Source of the DNA: Pseudomonas azotoformans
GTDB lineage: Bacteria; Pseudomonadota; Gammaproteobacteria; Pseudomonadales; Pseudomonadaceae
Direction: 5' to 3'
Assembly: GCF_900103345.1 (NCBI RefSeq)
Contig: NZ_LT629702.1
Span: forward strand, 3,162,001 to 3,226,000
DNA: 64,000 nt
Shown piece after piece: positions 36,603 to 45,907 of the stretch; the first letter of the stretch is position 1, and every line of letters starts with the position of its first letter. Under the pieces are notes generated by a model that did no database searches, was not told the DNA's origin, and saw only the letters and a list, made by a program, of their open reading frames with translations. The position numbers and the translations under genes were made by a program.

Positions 36603-38213
36603 TCAGGGTTTATCCTGATCCCTGGGCCAACTCAAGCTGAAACACGCGCCGCCCAGATTATTGCTCTTGCTGATCAACGCCCGCCCGCCGTGCCAATAGA
36701 TAATCCGCCGCACAATCGACAACCCCAGGCCATGCCCGCCCGAGGCACGGGTACGACTGTCGTCCAGGCGCAGAAAGGGCGTGAAGATTCGCTCCCAGGC
36801 GCTTTCCGGCACGCCGGGGCCGTCGTCTTCCACGTCGATGCGACAACGTACCTGGCCCACCTGATAACTGATCAACACCTGGCCCTGGGCGTGGCGCATG
36901 GCATTGCTCACCAGGTTCTGCAGGGCACGGTGCAGGTAACGCGGTTCGGCGTCGACCCAGGCATCGTCCCAATGCGCCGAAGACAAGCAAATACCGCGGG
37001 CTACATTTATTTGCGGACGCAGTGGCGATAATTCGCCGATTACCTGATCGAGCAACGCATCAAGGTCGACCCGCTGGAAATTCAGCTCCGGCGAGCCTTG
37101 TTCCAGGCGCGCATAAGTGAGCATTTCATCCACTAGGCCGTCGAGGTCCTGGATGTCGCTGTCCATGCCCTCCAGGTATTTACGCCGTGCCTCGACGGTA
37201 GTCGCGTCGCCGACCATCTCCAGGCCAAAACGCAAGCGCGCCACCGGCGTGCGCAGCTCGTGGGACACCGCGCGCACCAGTTCGCGCTGGATCGCCAGCA
37301 GCTGTTGCAAATGCTCGGCCATGCCATTGAACGCCGCCGCCAGCCGCCCCACCGAATCGGCACCACGGGCCGGCACCCGGACTTCCAGGTTGCCCTTGGC
37401 GATCCGCGTGGCGGCGGCTTCCAGACCACGCAGCCGACGCTCAAGCTGGCGCACCAATAGATAGACGATCAGCCCGATCAGGGTCAGGCCGATCAAGGCG
37501 ATCAGGATCAGCCATTGCGGCGGGTAAGGGTTCATCTGATACAACGGGCCGATCTCCAGCACCCACGGCGTACCGACCATGCCGGCAAACACGCGGATCG
37601 AATCGCCGCCCTTGCCCAATGCCATCACCGTATCGCCTTCCGATACACGACGGCGCTGGTCTTCATCCATATCGGCCTGGTCAAGGGGCATCAGGTGCAT
37701 GTCAAAGCCAAAGCCCTTGGCTTCCTTCAAATCCGCCAGGCGTTGCGGCTGTTCCGCCACCGGGAAGCGCACCAGTTCATCGGCCAGCAGGTAGATGGTC
37801 GCGCGTGCCAGTTGTTCGCTGATCTGCTGCACTTCACCGGTCAGCACAAGCGGCTCCTGTTCGCTGACCAAGCGCAGTACCCGCGCGGCATGTGGCCCGG
37901 TCTGTTGCACCAGCACCTGGCCGCGTTGCAGGCGATTGCGCTGGCTCAAGTCCAGTTGCGCATCAGCCAGCGGGCGCAACTCCAGCGGGATCCCCAGCAA
38001 ACGCTCCCACACCGCCAGGGCGCGCTGGCGCTCGATGGCGCTCATGGGTTGCAGGTTGTCGCCCATCAAGGCGAAGGTGCCATGGGCCAGGCGCTCGCGG
38101 TACTGGCCGCTGCGCACCTCGTTGAGCAGGTGCAGGGCGAGTACGCCGAGCAGCGCCACCAGGATCAGCGCCGCGCACATGCCGCCGTAGATGCGCAGGA
38201 AGATCGAGTTCAC
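36603..38213 (-). CDS. sensor histidine kinase (RstB-like)
   Basis: A 536-aa membrane kinase: helix 1 at about 10-30, periplasmic part to about 230, helix 2 at about 233-254, HAMP to about 307, phosphoacceptor H318 in AVSHELRTPVARLRF, and an ATPase domain with LVSNAMRHA, DDGPGVP and GHGLGLSIVRRI. The start is GTG 38213, overlapping the regulator stop by 4 bp; the longer frame upstream is the shadow of the regulator gene. Layout and order resemble RstAB, but the signal is unknown. Confidence 0.85.
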   Translation of the reverse strand: MNSIFLRIYGGMCAALILVALLGVLALHLLNEVRSGQYRERLAHGTFALMGDNLQPMSAIERQRALAVWERLLGIPLELRPLADAQLDLSQRNRLQRGQVLVQQTGPHAARVLRLVSEQEPLVLTGEVQQISEQLARATIYLLADELVRFPVAEQPQRLADLKEAKGFGFDMHLMPLDQADMDEDQRRRVSEGDTVMALGKGGDSIRVFAGMVGTPWVLEIGPLYQMNPYPPQWLILIALIGLTLIGLIVYLLVRQLERRLRGLEAAATRIAKGNLEVRVPARGADSVGRLAAAFNGMAEHLQQLLAIQRELVRAVSHELRTPVARLRFGLEMVGDATTVEARRKYLEGMDSDIQDLDGLVDEMLTYARLEQGSPELNFQRVDLDALLDQVIGELSPLRPQINVARGICLSSAHWDDAWVDAEPRYLHRALQNLVSNAMRHAQGQVLISYQVGQVRCRIDVEDDGPGVPESAWERIFTPFLRLDDSRTRASGGHGLGLSIVRRIIYWHGGRALISKSNNLGGACFSLSWPRDQDKP

Positions 38214-38935
38214 AGCGGCATGTCGGCGGCGGCTTCGGGGACGAACAGGTAGCCTTTGCTGCGAATGGTCTTGATCAGGCGCGGGTGGATCGGGTCGTCG
38301 CCTATCTTGGGGCGGATGCGAGAAATACGCACGTCGATGGAGCGATCCTGGCCGTCGTAGCCGATGCCGCGCAGGGCAATGAAGATTTCTTCGCGGGACA
38401 GAATGCGCCCGGCATTCGCCACCAATAGCCACAGCAGGTCGAACTCGGCGCTGGTCAGTTCGATGCCGTCATTATTCAGCCAGGCTTCGCGCAGGGCATT
38501 GTCCACCACGAGGGGGCCGAATTGCAGGCGGCGCTGGTTCTCCGCGCTGGCGGTCTCGGCCGACTCACTGCGCCGCAGCAAGGCCTGGATGCGCGCCAGC
38601 AGCAGGCGCGGACGCACGGGCTTGCACACGTAATCGTCGGCGCCCATGTCCAGGCCCAGCACCTGGTCCATGTCGTCGGTGCGCGCGGTGAGCATCAGAA
38701 TCACGCCGTCATAGCGCTCGCGCACCTTGCGGCAGATGCTCAGGCCGTCTTCGCCGGGCAGCATCAGGTCGAGGATCACCAGGTCGGGCTGTTCGGCGAT
38801 GATCCGCGCCGCTGCCAGGGCGCCATCGCCTTCCACCGAGACCCGCAGGCCGTTGCTCTCCAGGTACTCACGGGTCAATTCGGCCAATCGCTGGTCGTCT
38901 TCGATTATCAATACCTGCCAGGCTTCTTGCTCCAT
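38210..38935 (-). CDS. OmpR-family response regulator (RstA-like)
   Basis: A 241-aa regulator: receiver domain with D56 in LVILDLMLPGEDG, and a C-terminal winged helix (about 140-236; SREEIFIALRGIGYDGQDRS with IDVRISRIRPKIGDD). It is the first gene of a two-gene operon with its kinase. A REP pair lies just upstream. I call it RstA-like from general resemblance only. Confidence 0.85.
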   Translation of the reverse strand: MEQEAWQVLIIEDDQRLAELTREYLESNGLRVSVEGDGALAAARIIAEQPDLVILDLMLPGEDGLSICRKVRERYDGVILMLTARTDDMDQVLGLDMGADDYVCKPVRPRLLLARIQALLRRSESAETASAENQRRLQFGPLVVDNALREAWLNNDGIELTSAEFDLLWLLVANAGRILSREEIFIALRGIGYDGQDRSIDVRISRIRPKIGDDPIHPRLIKTIRSKGYLFVPEAAADMPL

Positions 38936-38957
38936 GCGCGACCTCAGTTCTAATTAT

Positions 38958-39058
38958 TGTAGGAGCGGGCTTGCCCGCGAAAAACGCAAGGGCACCGCGT
39001 TCATCCAGGATGCCAGGGTTATCGTTGACGACTTTCGCGAGCAAGCTCGCTCCTACAG
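38958..39058. repeat. REP pair (REPIN), GTAGGAGCGAGC family
   Basis: The left unit reads GTAGGAGCGGGCTTGCCCGC and the right unit carries the AGCAAGCTCGCTCCTAC form, so the two halves differ at matching positions. It has the same overall build as the pair at 3403-3503. Confidence 0.85.
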
Positions 39059-39285
39059 TTGTCATCTGGCATGAACAAAATAGGGCCGATTGTAGCCATG
39101 GGCCAGCCCTCAAACACAAGCCGGGAAATCCATTCGGTGATCGCGTTTTTTTGTGATAGGGTTCGCGCCCTTCGAAAATGGGCCGCTTGTTTTCAGGCCG
39201 AAACATTTAATGACAAACGGTGTAATCCAGCAGCAATGCGGCCTACACAGCTGTTCTACCTTTCTTACACATTTTACTCACAGCG

Positions 39286-39369
39286 TTATCCACAGGTTAC
39301 TGCGTTGCTAACCCCTCAAAAACGCATTATCTTGTACCTCGGCACTACAGAAGACCCTACATGTGGGGT
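39286..39369 (+). promoter_or_regulatory. nrdA control region: DnaA box and NrdR-like palindrome
   Basis: TTATCCACA at 39286-39294 is a perfect DnaA box. ACCCTACATGTGGGGT at 39354-39369 is a 16-bp imperfect palindrome (14 of 16 positions symmetric) with the size and ACATGT-like centre of NrdR boxes. DnaA and NrdR both control ribonucleotide reductase genes in gammaproteobacteria. The rest of 39060-39574 holds no gene that I can support. Confidence 0.55.
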
Positions 39370-39574
39370 TTTCGCAGAAATCGCCCAACCACACAAGTGG
39401 CTCGAAATTCAAGCGTTTTATTGCTAGCGCAGCATGGAACCAACCGATTTTCAGTAGACCAAACCGCTCACGCGGATGGCAGCTGTTTCCCATCCCCGAT
39501 ATGGAAAACGGTACGGGTGTTGCAGGAAGAGCCTGGCACTCGCAATCAAATATAGAACGTGGAGACAACCCCCC

Positions 39575-42469
39575 ATGCAAACCGACACAACTCGCGAGAA
39601 CCCGCAAGGCTCCGTGCCGCAGGCCGCTGATTCGAACCTGGATCTGTCCGCCACCGCACCTGGCCAACTGCGTGTGATCAAGCGTAACGGCACTGTCGTT
39701 CCTTACACCGATGACAAAATCACCGTCGCCATCACCAAAGCGTTTCTTGCAGTTGAAGGCGGCACCGCTGCCGCTTCGTCGCGCATCCACGACACCGTTG
39801 CCCGCCTGACCGAACAAGTCACCGCGACCTTCAAGCGTCGAATGCCCTCGGGCGGCACCATCCACATCGAAGAAATCCAGGACCAGGTCGAACTGGCCCT
39901 GATGCGTGCCGGCGAGCAGAAAGTCGCGCGCGACTACGTGATCTACCGTGACTCGCGCGCCAAGGAACGTGCCGTACGTTCCCCGGCCGAAGAAGCCGCC
40001 GTGCAAGCGCATCCGTCGATCCGTATCACCCTGGCCGACGGCAGCTTTGCGCCGCTGGACCTGGGCCGCCTGAACACCATCATCACCGAGGCCTGCGAAG
40101 GCCTGGAAGAAGTCGACGGTGACCTGATCCAGCGCGAAACCCTGAAGAACCTGTACGACGGCGTGGCCCTGACCGACGTCAACACCGCGTTGGTGATGAC
40201 CGCCCGTACCCTGGTTGAACGCGAGCCGAACTATTCGTTCGTGACCGCGCGCCTGCTGATGGACACCCTGCGTGCCGAAGGCCTGGGCTTCCTGAAAGTC
40301 GCCGACAGCGCCACTCACCACGAGATGGCCGACCTGTACGCCAAGGCCCTGCCGGCCTACATCGCCAAGGGTATCGAATACGAGTTGCTGAACCCGGTCC
40401 TGGCCACCTTCGACCTGGAAAAACTCGGCAAGGCGATCAACCACGAGCGTGACCAGCAGTTCACCTACTTGGGCCTGCAGACCCTGTACGACCGTTACTT
40501 CATCCACAAGGACGGTATCCGCTTCGAACTGCCGCAAGTGTTCTTCATGCGCGTGGCCATGGGCCTGGCGATCGAAGAGAAGCAGAAAGAAGACCGTGCC
40601 ATCGAGTTCTACAACCTGCTGTCGTCCTTCGACTACATGTCGTCGACCCCGACCCTGTTCAACGCCGGCACCCTGCGTCCACAGCTGTCCAGCTGCTATC
40701 TGACCACCGTGCCGGATGACCTGTCGGGCATCTACCACGCGATCCACGACAACGCCATGTTGTCCAAATTCGCTGGCGGCCTGGGCAACGACTGGACCCC
40801 GGTGCGCGCACTGGGTTCGTACATCAAGGGCACAAACGGCAAGTCCCAGGGCGTCGTGCCGTTTCTGAAAGTCGTCAACGACACCGCCGTTGCGGTTAAC
40901 CAGGGTGGCAAGCGCAAAGGCGCGGTGTGTGCCTACCTGGAAACCTGGCACATGGACATTGAAGAGTTCATCGAGCTGCGCAAGAACACCGGTGATGACC
41001 GTCGTCGTACCCACGACATGAACACCGCCAACTGGATCCCTGACCTGTTCATGAAGCGTGTCTTCGATGACGGCAAGTGGACCCTGTTCTCGCCATCCGA
41101 AGTGCCGGACCTGCACGACCTGACCGGTAAAGCCTTCGAAGAGCGCTACGAGTACTACGAAGCCCTCACCGAATACCCAGGCAAGGTCAAGCTGTTCAAG
41201 ACCATCCAGGCCAAAGACTTGTGGCGCAAAATGCTGTCCATGCTGTTTGAAACCGGCCACCCATGGCTGACCTTCAAAGACCCGTGCAACCTGCGCAGCC
41301 CGCAGCAGCACGTGGGCGTGGTCCACAGCTCGAACCTGTGCACCGAGATCACCTTGAACACCAACAAGGACGAGATCGCCGTTTGCAACCTGGGCTCGAT
41401 CAACCTGCCGAACCACATCGTCAACGGCAAGCTGGACACCGCCAAGCTGGAGCGCACCGTCAACACCGCCGTACGCATGCTCGACAACGTGATCGACATC
41501 AACTACTACTCGGTGCCACAGGCGCAGAACTCCAACTTCAAGCACCGTCCGGTGGGCCTGGGCATCATGGGCTTCCAGGATGCGCTGTACCTGCAGCACA
41601 TTCCGTACGGTTCGGATGCAGCGGTCGAGTTCGCCGACAAGTCCATGGAAGCGGTCAGCTACTACGCGATCCAGGCTTCCTGCGACCTGGCCGACGAGCG
41701 TGGCGCCTACGAGACGTTCCAGGGTTCGCTGTGGTCCAAGGGCATCCTGCCGCTGGATTCGCAACAGATCCTGATCGAAGCCCGCGGCCAGAAGTACATC
41801 GACGTTGACCTGAACGAATCCCTGGACTGGGCGCCAGTACGTGCCCGCGTGCAGAAAGGCATTCGTAACTCCAACATCATGGCCATCGCACCGACCGCCA
41901 CCATCGCCAACATCACTGGCGTGTCGCAGTCGATCGAACCGACCTACCAGAACCTGTATGTGAAATCGAACCTGTCGGGCGAATTCACCGTGATCAACCC
42001 GTACCTGGTTCGCGACCTCAAGGCTCGCGGCCTGTGGGACTCGGTGATGATCAACGACCTGAAGTACTACGACGGTTCCGTGCAGCAGATCGAGCGCATC
42101 CCGCAGGAACTCAAAGAGCTCTACGCGACCGCCTTCGAAGTGGACACCAAGTGGATCGTTGACGCCGCCAGCCGTCGTCAGAAGTGGATCGACCAGGCAC
42201 AGTCCCTGAACCTGTACATCGCCGGCGCTTCGGGCAAGAAGCTGGACGTGACCTACCGCATGGCGTGGTACCGTGGCCTGAAAACCACTTACTACCTCCG
42301 TGCCCTGGCCGCGACCAGCACCGAGAAGTCGACCATCAACACCGGTAAGCTGAACGCGGTTTCCAGCGGCAACCACGGTGATGACTCGGTGCTTGCAGCC
42401 CCAGCCGGCCCGGCACCCGTGCCAAAGGCCTGCGCGATTGACGAGCCGGATTGCGAAGCTTGCCAGTAA
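39575..42469 (+). CDS. nrdA: class Ia ribonucleotide reductase, alpha subunit
   Basis: A 964-aa catalytic subunit reducing ribonucleoside diphosphates. The N-terminus carries duplicated ATP-cone regulatory domains (about 25-120 and 140-235), typical of the long pseudomonad form. The catalytic barrel shows SSCYLTTV (first redox Cys), NLCTEITLNT (radical Cys region) and the paired Tyr of the radical path further on. The C-terminal CAIDEPDCEAC is the thioredoxin-accessible pair. I choose ATG 39575 behind GGAG. Its partner gene nrdB is not next to it. Confidence 0.96.
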   Translation: MQTDTTRENPQGSVPQAADSNLDLSATAPGQLRVIKRNGTVVPYTDDKITVAITKAFLAVEGGTAAASSRIHDTVARLTEQVTATFKRRMPSGGTIHIEEIQDQVELALMRAGEQKVARDYVIYRDSRAKERAVRSPAEEAAVQAHPSIRITLADGSFAPLDLGRLNTIITEACEGLEEVDGDLIQRETLKNLYDGVALTDVNTALVMTARTLVEREPNYSFVTARLLMDTLRAEGLGFLKVADSATHHEMADLYAKALPAYIAKGIEYELLNPVLATFDLEKLGKAINHERDQQFTYLGLQTLYDRYFIHKDGIRFELPQVFFMRVAMGLAIEEKQKEDRAIEFYNLLSSFDYMSSTPTLFNAGTLRPQLSSCYLTTVPDDLSGIYHAIHDNAMLSKFAGGLGNDWTPVRALGSYIKGTNGKSQGVVPFLKVVNDTAVAVNQGGKRKGAVCAYLETWHMDIEEFIELRKNTGDDRRRTHDMNTANWIPDLFMKRVFDDGKWTLFSPSEVPDLHDLTGKAFEERYEYYEALTEYPGKVKLFKTIQAKDLWRKMLSMLFETGHPWLTFKDPCNLRSPQQHVGVVHSSNLCTEITLNTNKDEIAVCNLGSINLPNHIVNGKLDTAKLERTVNTAVRMLDNVIDINYYSVPQAQNSNFKHRPVGLGIMGFQDALYLQHIPYGSDAAVEFADKSMEAVSYYAIQASCDLADERGAYETFQGSLWSKGILPLDSQQILIEARGQKYIDVDLNESLDWAPVRARVQKGIRNSNIMAIAPTATIANITGVSQSIEPTYQNLYVKSNLSGEFTVINPYLVRDLKARGLWDSVMINDLKYYDGSVQQIERIPQELKELYATAFEVDTKWIVDAASRRQKWIDQAQSLNLYIAGASGKKLDVTYRMAWYRGLKTTYYLRALAATSTEKSTINTGKLNAVSSGNHGDDSVLAAPAGPAPVPKACAIDEPDCEACQ

Positions 42470-42500
42470 GCTGAGACCACCTTGGGTTTAACCCAAGGCT

Positions 42501-42542
42501 GAAAGCCCCCGATAGACCTTTGGTGTATCGGGGGCTTTCTTT
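42501..42542 (+). terminator. nrdA terminator
   Basis: GAAAGCCCCCGATA pairs with TATCGGGGGCTTTC, followed by a short T-rich tail. A smaller hairpin, CCTTGGGT/ACCCAAGG, lies just before it. Confidence 0.88.
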
Positions 42543-42567
42543 TGCCCGGAAACAAAGGGCGTTCGAT

Positions 42568-43650
42568 CTAAAACAACACGGTCGCTATACCTGATTGAGG
42601 CACACCACCGCGCCTGCCCCACAACTCGATCCGGCCATCGATCACTGCCATCGAGTGCCCTCCGTACTCCACTGTTCCCACCTTACTTTTTCGCAAATCA
42701 GCGTCAGTGGCCGGCCTGTATCGCCCTTTCAGACCTAGACGATCCAAGCCCTCCCGCGCGAACTCACCATCATTGAGACTGTCCATCGCGGCCTCGAAAC
42801 TGCGCCCGGCCCTACCATCGTTGTTTTCCATCTGAGCCCGCTTTGCACTCGCCGCATACATGAAATTGGCGTCGGTCATCATGGCTGGATCATCGCCCAT
42901 GAATTGGGCGTGAGTGGCAGCCCGTCTCACTTCATCATTGGATAAAGAAAGCTTGAAGCCATCACGCATTGTCACGTCATAACCGCTGCTTGTCTGTTTT
43001 ACCTCCTTGAACACGTCCGTAGGTTTCTGACCGAACTGCATCATGGCGGCCTTTATCGCCGAAACCGTAATGCAGTTGCCGTCGGGCCCTTGTCTGAATC
43101 CACTCCAGATATTGTCTGGTTTTTTCCCGGGATTACTGTTGTCGGGCTTATAGTTGTAGTGTTTTGCGCCCTCGGTAATTGGCTTGTTACTCATCGACTC
43201 GCTGGGACCAAAGTCCTGCGGGTTCACTCTAACTCGTCCACCACCGCCTCCACCGCCTCCACCGCCTCCACCACCTCCTTTTGGTGGCGTGACAGGTGGC
43301 GTAATGCCGCCATCGTCGGGAAACAACTCACGCATCAGACGCCGTAGAAGCTCCAACCAGGAGGGGTCCGCGCTCTCCATCAGCGCCTTCATGATCTCTT
43401 TGAATTGTTCGTCCCCCAACTCTTCGCGTTTTTTATTCAGCTTGTCGCGAAGGTCTTGAACAGTCTGACTCTTGGAGGTTGCTTCGGCGTCTATCAATTC
43501 GCCGATCAGTTTTCTGACTGATTCCGTATTGGCGGCCTTGTCGTCTTCGGCTGTGCCTGTTTGAATTTTCTGCCCATACAAGTGGCGGTTATTCATTACA
43601 AATTCGTGCTGCCCTGCCCCTCCTTTCACCCGCCGCGTATAAATCGCCAT
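42568..43650 (-). CDS. unknown protein with papain-like cysteine enzyme features
   Basis: A 360-aa protein from ATG 43650 (MAIYTRRVKGG). Three parts are visible. Residues 1-112 are charged and helical, with a likely coiled coil at about 40-90. Residues 113-138 are a linker, PPVTPPK then 14 glycines (125-138). Residues 140-360 look like a folded domain with the only cysteine of the protein, C193 in GPDGNCITVSAIKAAM, and GGHSMAVIDG with H332 and D338. Cys first, His about 140 residues later and Asp close behind is the order in papain-like peptidases and transglutaminases. There is no signal peptide, so any export would need a type III, VI or similar route. It stands alone between nrdA and flgE. 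Function is unknown. Confidence 0.75.
   Translation of the reverse strand: MAIYTRRVKGGAGQHEFVMNNRHLYGQKIQTGTAEDDKAANTESVRKLIGELIDAEATSKSQTVQDLRDKLNKKREELGDEQFKEIMKALMESADPSWLELLRRLMRELFPDDGGITPPVTPPKGGGGGGGGGGGGGGRVRVNPQDFGPSESMSNKPITEGAKHYNYKPDNSNPGKKPDNIWSGFRQGPDGNCITVSAIKAAMMQFGQKPTDVFKEVKQTSSGYDVTMRDGFKLSLSNDEVRRAATHAQFMGDDPAMMTDANFMYAASAKRAQMENNDGRAGRSFEAAMDSLNDGEFAREGLDRLGLKGRYRPATDADLRKSKVGTVEYGGHSMAVIDGRIELWGRRGGVPQSGIATVLF
43237..43278 (-). repeat. 9-bp tandem repeat encoding the glycine tract
   Basis: On the + strand CCACCGCCT is repeated three times exactly and once with a change (43241-43276). It encodes most of the 14-glycine linker. Copy-number change would alter linker length without shifting the frame. 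Confidence 0.75.
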
Positions 43651-43765
43651 TTTGCACCTTAGATTGTCGTTGGACGACTTGCGTCCGATAGTCAATCCGT
43701 GGCGAGAGGGGTGTAAGTTGTTCCCGCGTCGGCGCCAGATGAGTAAGTAAAAATCTTACCCACAC

Positions 43766-43793
43766 AAAAAAGGCCCCTCGATTGAGGGGCCTT
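43766..43793 (-). terminator. terminator after flgE
   Basis: Read leftwards, AAGGCCCCTC pairs with GAGGGGCCTT over a 4-nt loop and is followed by a T run. It ends the flgBCDE transcript 30 bp after the flgE stop. Confidence 0.9.
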
Positions 43794-43823
43794 CCGAAAA
43801 GCACTGACGTCGGAGTAACAGAA

Positions 43824-45134
43824 TCAGGTCATCTGAATGATGGTCTGCATGATGGTGCTCTGGGTGGAGATGGTCTTGGCGTTCGCCTGGTAGTTGCTCT
43901 GGGCCTTGATCAGGTCCACCAGCTCGTTGGTCAGGTTGACGTTGGAGTTCTCCAGGGAGTTGGCCACGATCGACCCCAGGGTACCGGCTTGCGGAGTGTC
44001 GTAACCCGGCTGGCCCGACGCGAAGGTTTCTTTCCAGGTAGTACCGCCGGCTGGCTGCAGGCCCTGCTCGTTGTTGAAGCTAGCCAGGGAGATCTGGCCG
44101 ATGGCCTTGCTCTGCTGGTTGCTGAACGTGGCGAACAACACGCCGCTGCCGTCGATTTTCAGGCCGGTGATCTGGCCGGTGGCGTAGCCATCGGTGACCG
44201 GTGGGTTGCGGTAGGTGGCCGAGTTGTACTGGGTGATGTTGGCCATGTTGACGGCGATACCTGTTGGATTCGCATCCGCACCGTTGGCCTTCCACACACC
44301 ATTGGTCACGGTGCCAGGAACCCAACCGGTAATGGTCAGGGTCTTATCGGAGACACCACCGGTGACCACACTGGTCAGCTTGCCGGCGCCGTCAAAGGTC
44401 AAGGTCGATGGCACAGGTGGGGTCGATGGGGTGCCGGTTGGCGCCGAACCGTTAGGGTTGCGACCATCGATCAGGGTATAGGCATTCCACTTGTTACCGT
44501 CGGTTTTCACCAGGTATTGCACCATCGGGTGCGCGTTGCCCTGGGAGTCGTACAAGGTGGTGCTGTACTGGGTAGTAAAGGTGCTGGTGTCGTTCGGGTT
44601 GAACGGCTTGGCCACCTGGTCGATCACTGGCTCCGAGGAGTTCAGGTTACTGGTGGAGTCCACTTTGGTGGAGGCCTTGGGCGGCAGGTTCGACAGGTTC
44701 AGTTGCAGGTCGGTCAGGCCACCCTTGATGATCTTGCCATCCGCATCCGCCGCGTAGCCTTGCAGGCGCGAGGTGCCGGTGTTGTTGGTGATGTAGCCGT
44801 CTTTGTCGGCACGGAAGGCACCGCTGCGGGTGTATTCCAGCGAACCGTCGCTGCCCTTCTGCACGAAGAAGCCGCCACCCTGGATCGCCATGTCCAGGAT
44901 ACCGCCGCTGCCGTTGACGTCACCTTGGGTGAACTGCTGCGACACGGCCGCCAGGTTCACACCGTTGCCGATGCTGTTCTGGCCAGTGCCCAGCTTGGAC
45001 GCCGCGTAGATGTCGGCGAATTCCGCACGGGACGACTTGAAGCCAGTGGTCGCGACGTTGGCGATGTTGTTGCCGGTCACGTCCAGTTGTTTGTTGGCCG
45101 CATAGAGGCCGCTAAGGCCGATGTTAAAAGACAT
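43824..45134 (-). CDS. flgE: flagellar hook protein FlgE
   Basis: A 436-aa hook subunit. The N-terminal rod-like motif SFNIGLSGLYAANKQLDVTGNNIANVATTGFKSSR and the C-terminal LVDLIKAQSNYQANAKTI are diagnostic axial-protein helices. The middle domain is the variable surface part. About 120 subunits form the curved universal joint. It is the last gene of flgBCDE; flgF does not follow. Confidence 0.96.
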   Translation of the reverse strand: MSFNIGLSGLYAANKQLDVTGNNIANVATTGFKSSRAEFADIYAASKLGTGQNSIGNGVNLAAVSQQFTQGDVNGSGGILDMAIQGGGFFVQKGSDGSLEYTRSGAFRADKDGYITNNTGTSRLQGYAADADGKIIKGGLTDLQLNLSNLPPKASTKVDSTSNLNSSEPVIDQVAKPFNPNDTSTFTTQYSTTLYDSQGNAHPMVQYLVKTDGNKWNAYTLIDGRNPNGSAPTGTPSTPPVPSTLTFDGAGKLTSVVTGGVSDKTLTITGWVPGTVTNGVWKANGADANPTGIAVNMANITQYNSATYRNPPVTDGYATGQITGLKIDGSGVLFATFSNQQSKAIGQISLASFNNEQGLQPAGGTTWKETFASGQPGYDTPQAGTLGSIVANSLENSNVNLTNELVDLIKAQSNYQANAKTISTQSTIMQTIIQMT

Positions 45135-45165
45135 GTTTCTCTCCCTCTGCCGTATCTAGCCGGCT

Positions 45166-45891
45166 CTATGTACCGATAGTCTGAATTTGCGACAGCTTGA
45201 CGCTGCCCATGCCGCCCGCCAGGTTCAGCAGCATTTCGCCGCCGGTCTTGCTCAAGGTCACGCTCGTTACCGTCGCGGGCAGCGAAGTGGCCAGGGCAAC
45301 GGAGTCGCCCTTGTCGTTCTTGGTGGTGGCGTTGAAGGTGTAGGTGCCCGCCGGGGCAACCTCGCCCTTGTCGTTCTTGCCATCCCAGATGAAGTTCTGG
45401 GTGCCGGCGCTCTGGGCACCCATGTCGATGGTGCGCACCACGTTGCCGTCTTTGTCGGTGATCTTGACGGAGACGTTGCCCACCGCCGAGGTCACCGCCA
45501 CCGAACCGGTCATGCTCTTGCTCGTGTCAACCATGGCCTTGTCGGTCTGGATGATGATCGAGCGCCCGACCAGCGACGACGCCTGCAATGCCTGGGACGA
45601 GCTGAAGTTGGTGGAGATCGCATTCACCGAGTCATTCAGGGTGTTGATGCCTTCCAGGCTGCTGAACTGCGCCAGTTGTGCCACGAACGCGCCGTTGTCT
45701 TGCGGCGACAGCGGGTTCTGGTTTTTCAGCTGGGTCACCAGCAGTTGCAGGAACGCATCCTTGCCCAACGCCTGCTTGCCCGTCGCCTTGTTGGCGGCGT
45801 CGCTGACGCTGCTGTTGTCCTGGGCATTCTTGACCTTGGAGTTGAACAGGTCCTGGACCGGCGTGTTGTTTGACGTATCAACGATGGCCAT
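45166..45891 (-). CDS. flgD: flagellar hook-cap protein FlgD
   Basis: A 241-aa scaffold that caps the growing hook. The N-terminus has GKDAFLQLLVTQLKNQNPLSP, the conserved FlgD motif. The C-terminal half has the Ig/Tudor-like domain with IWDGKNDKGEVAPAGTYTF. It lies between flgC and flgE with short gaps. Confidence 0.95.
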   Translation of the reverse strand: MAIVDTSNNTPVQDLFNSKVKNAQDNSSVSDAANKATGKQALGKDAFLQLLVTQLKNQNPLSPQDNGAFVAQLAQFSSLEGINTLNDSVNAISTNFSSSQALQASSLVGRSIIIQTDKAMVDTSKSMTGSVAVTSAVGNVSVKITDKDGNVVRTIDMGAQSAGTQNFIWDGKNDKGEVAPAGTYTFNATTKNDKGDSVALATSLPATVTSVTLSKTGGEMLLNLAGGMGSVKLSQIQTIGT

Positions 45892-45907
45892 TATTTGGCG
45901 CCCCTTA

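Noticed and set aside
33399..38935. phoPQ, pcpS and the RstAB-like pair as one virulence island
   Set aside because: The genes are ordinary core genes of pseudomonads in different orientations, with no mobility genes or shared promoter.
39308..42376. Open frame of 1022 codons opposite nrdA
   Set aside because: Shadow of nrdA; His/Gln/Val-rich composition and no recognisable domain.
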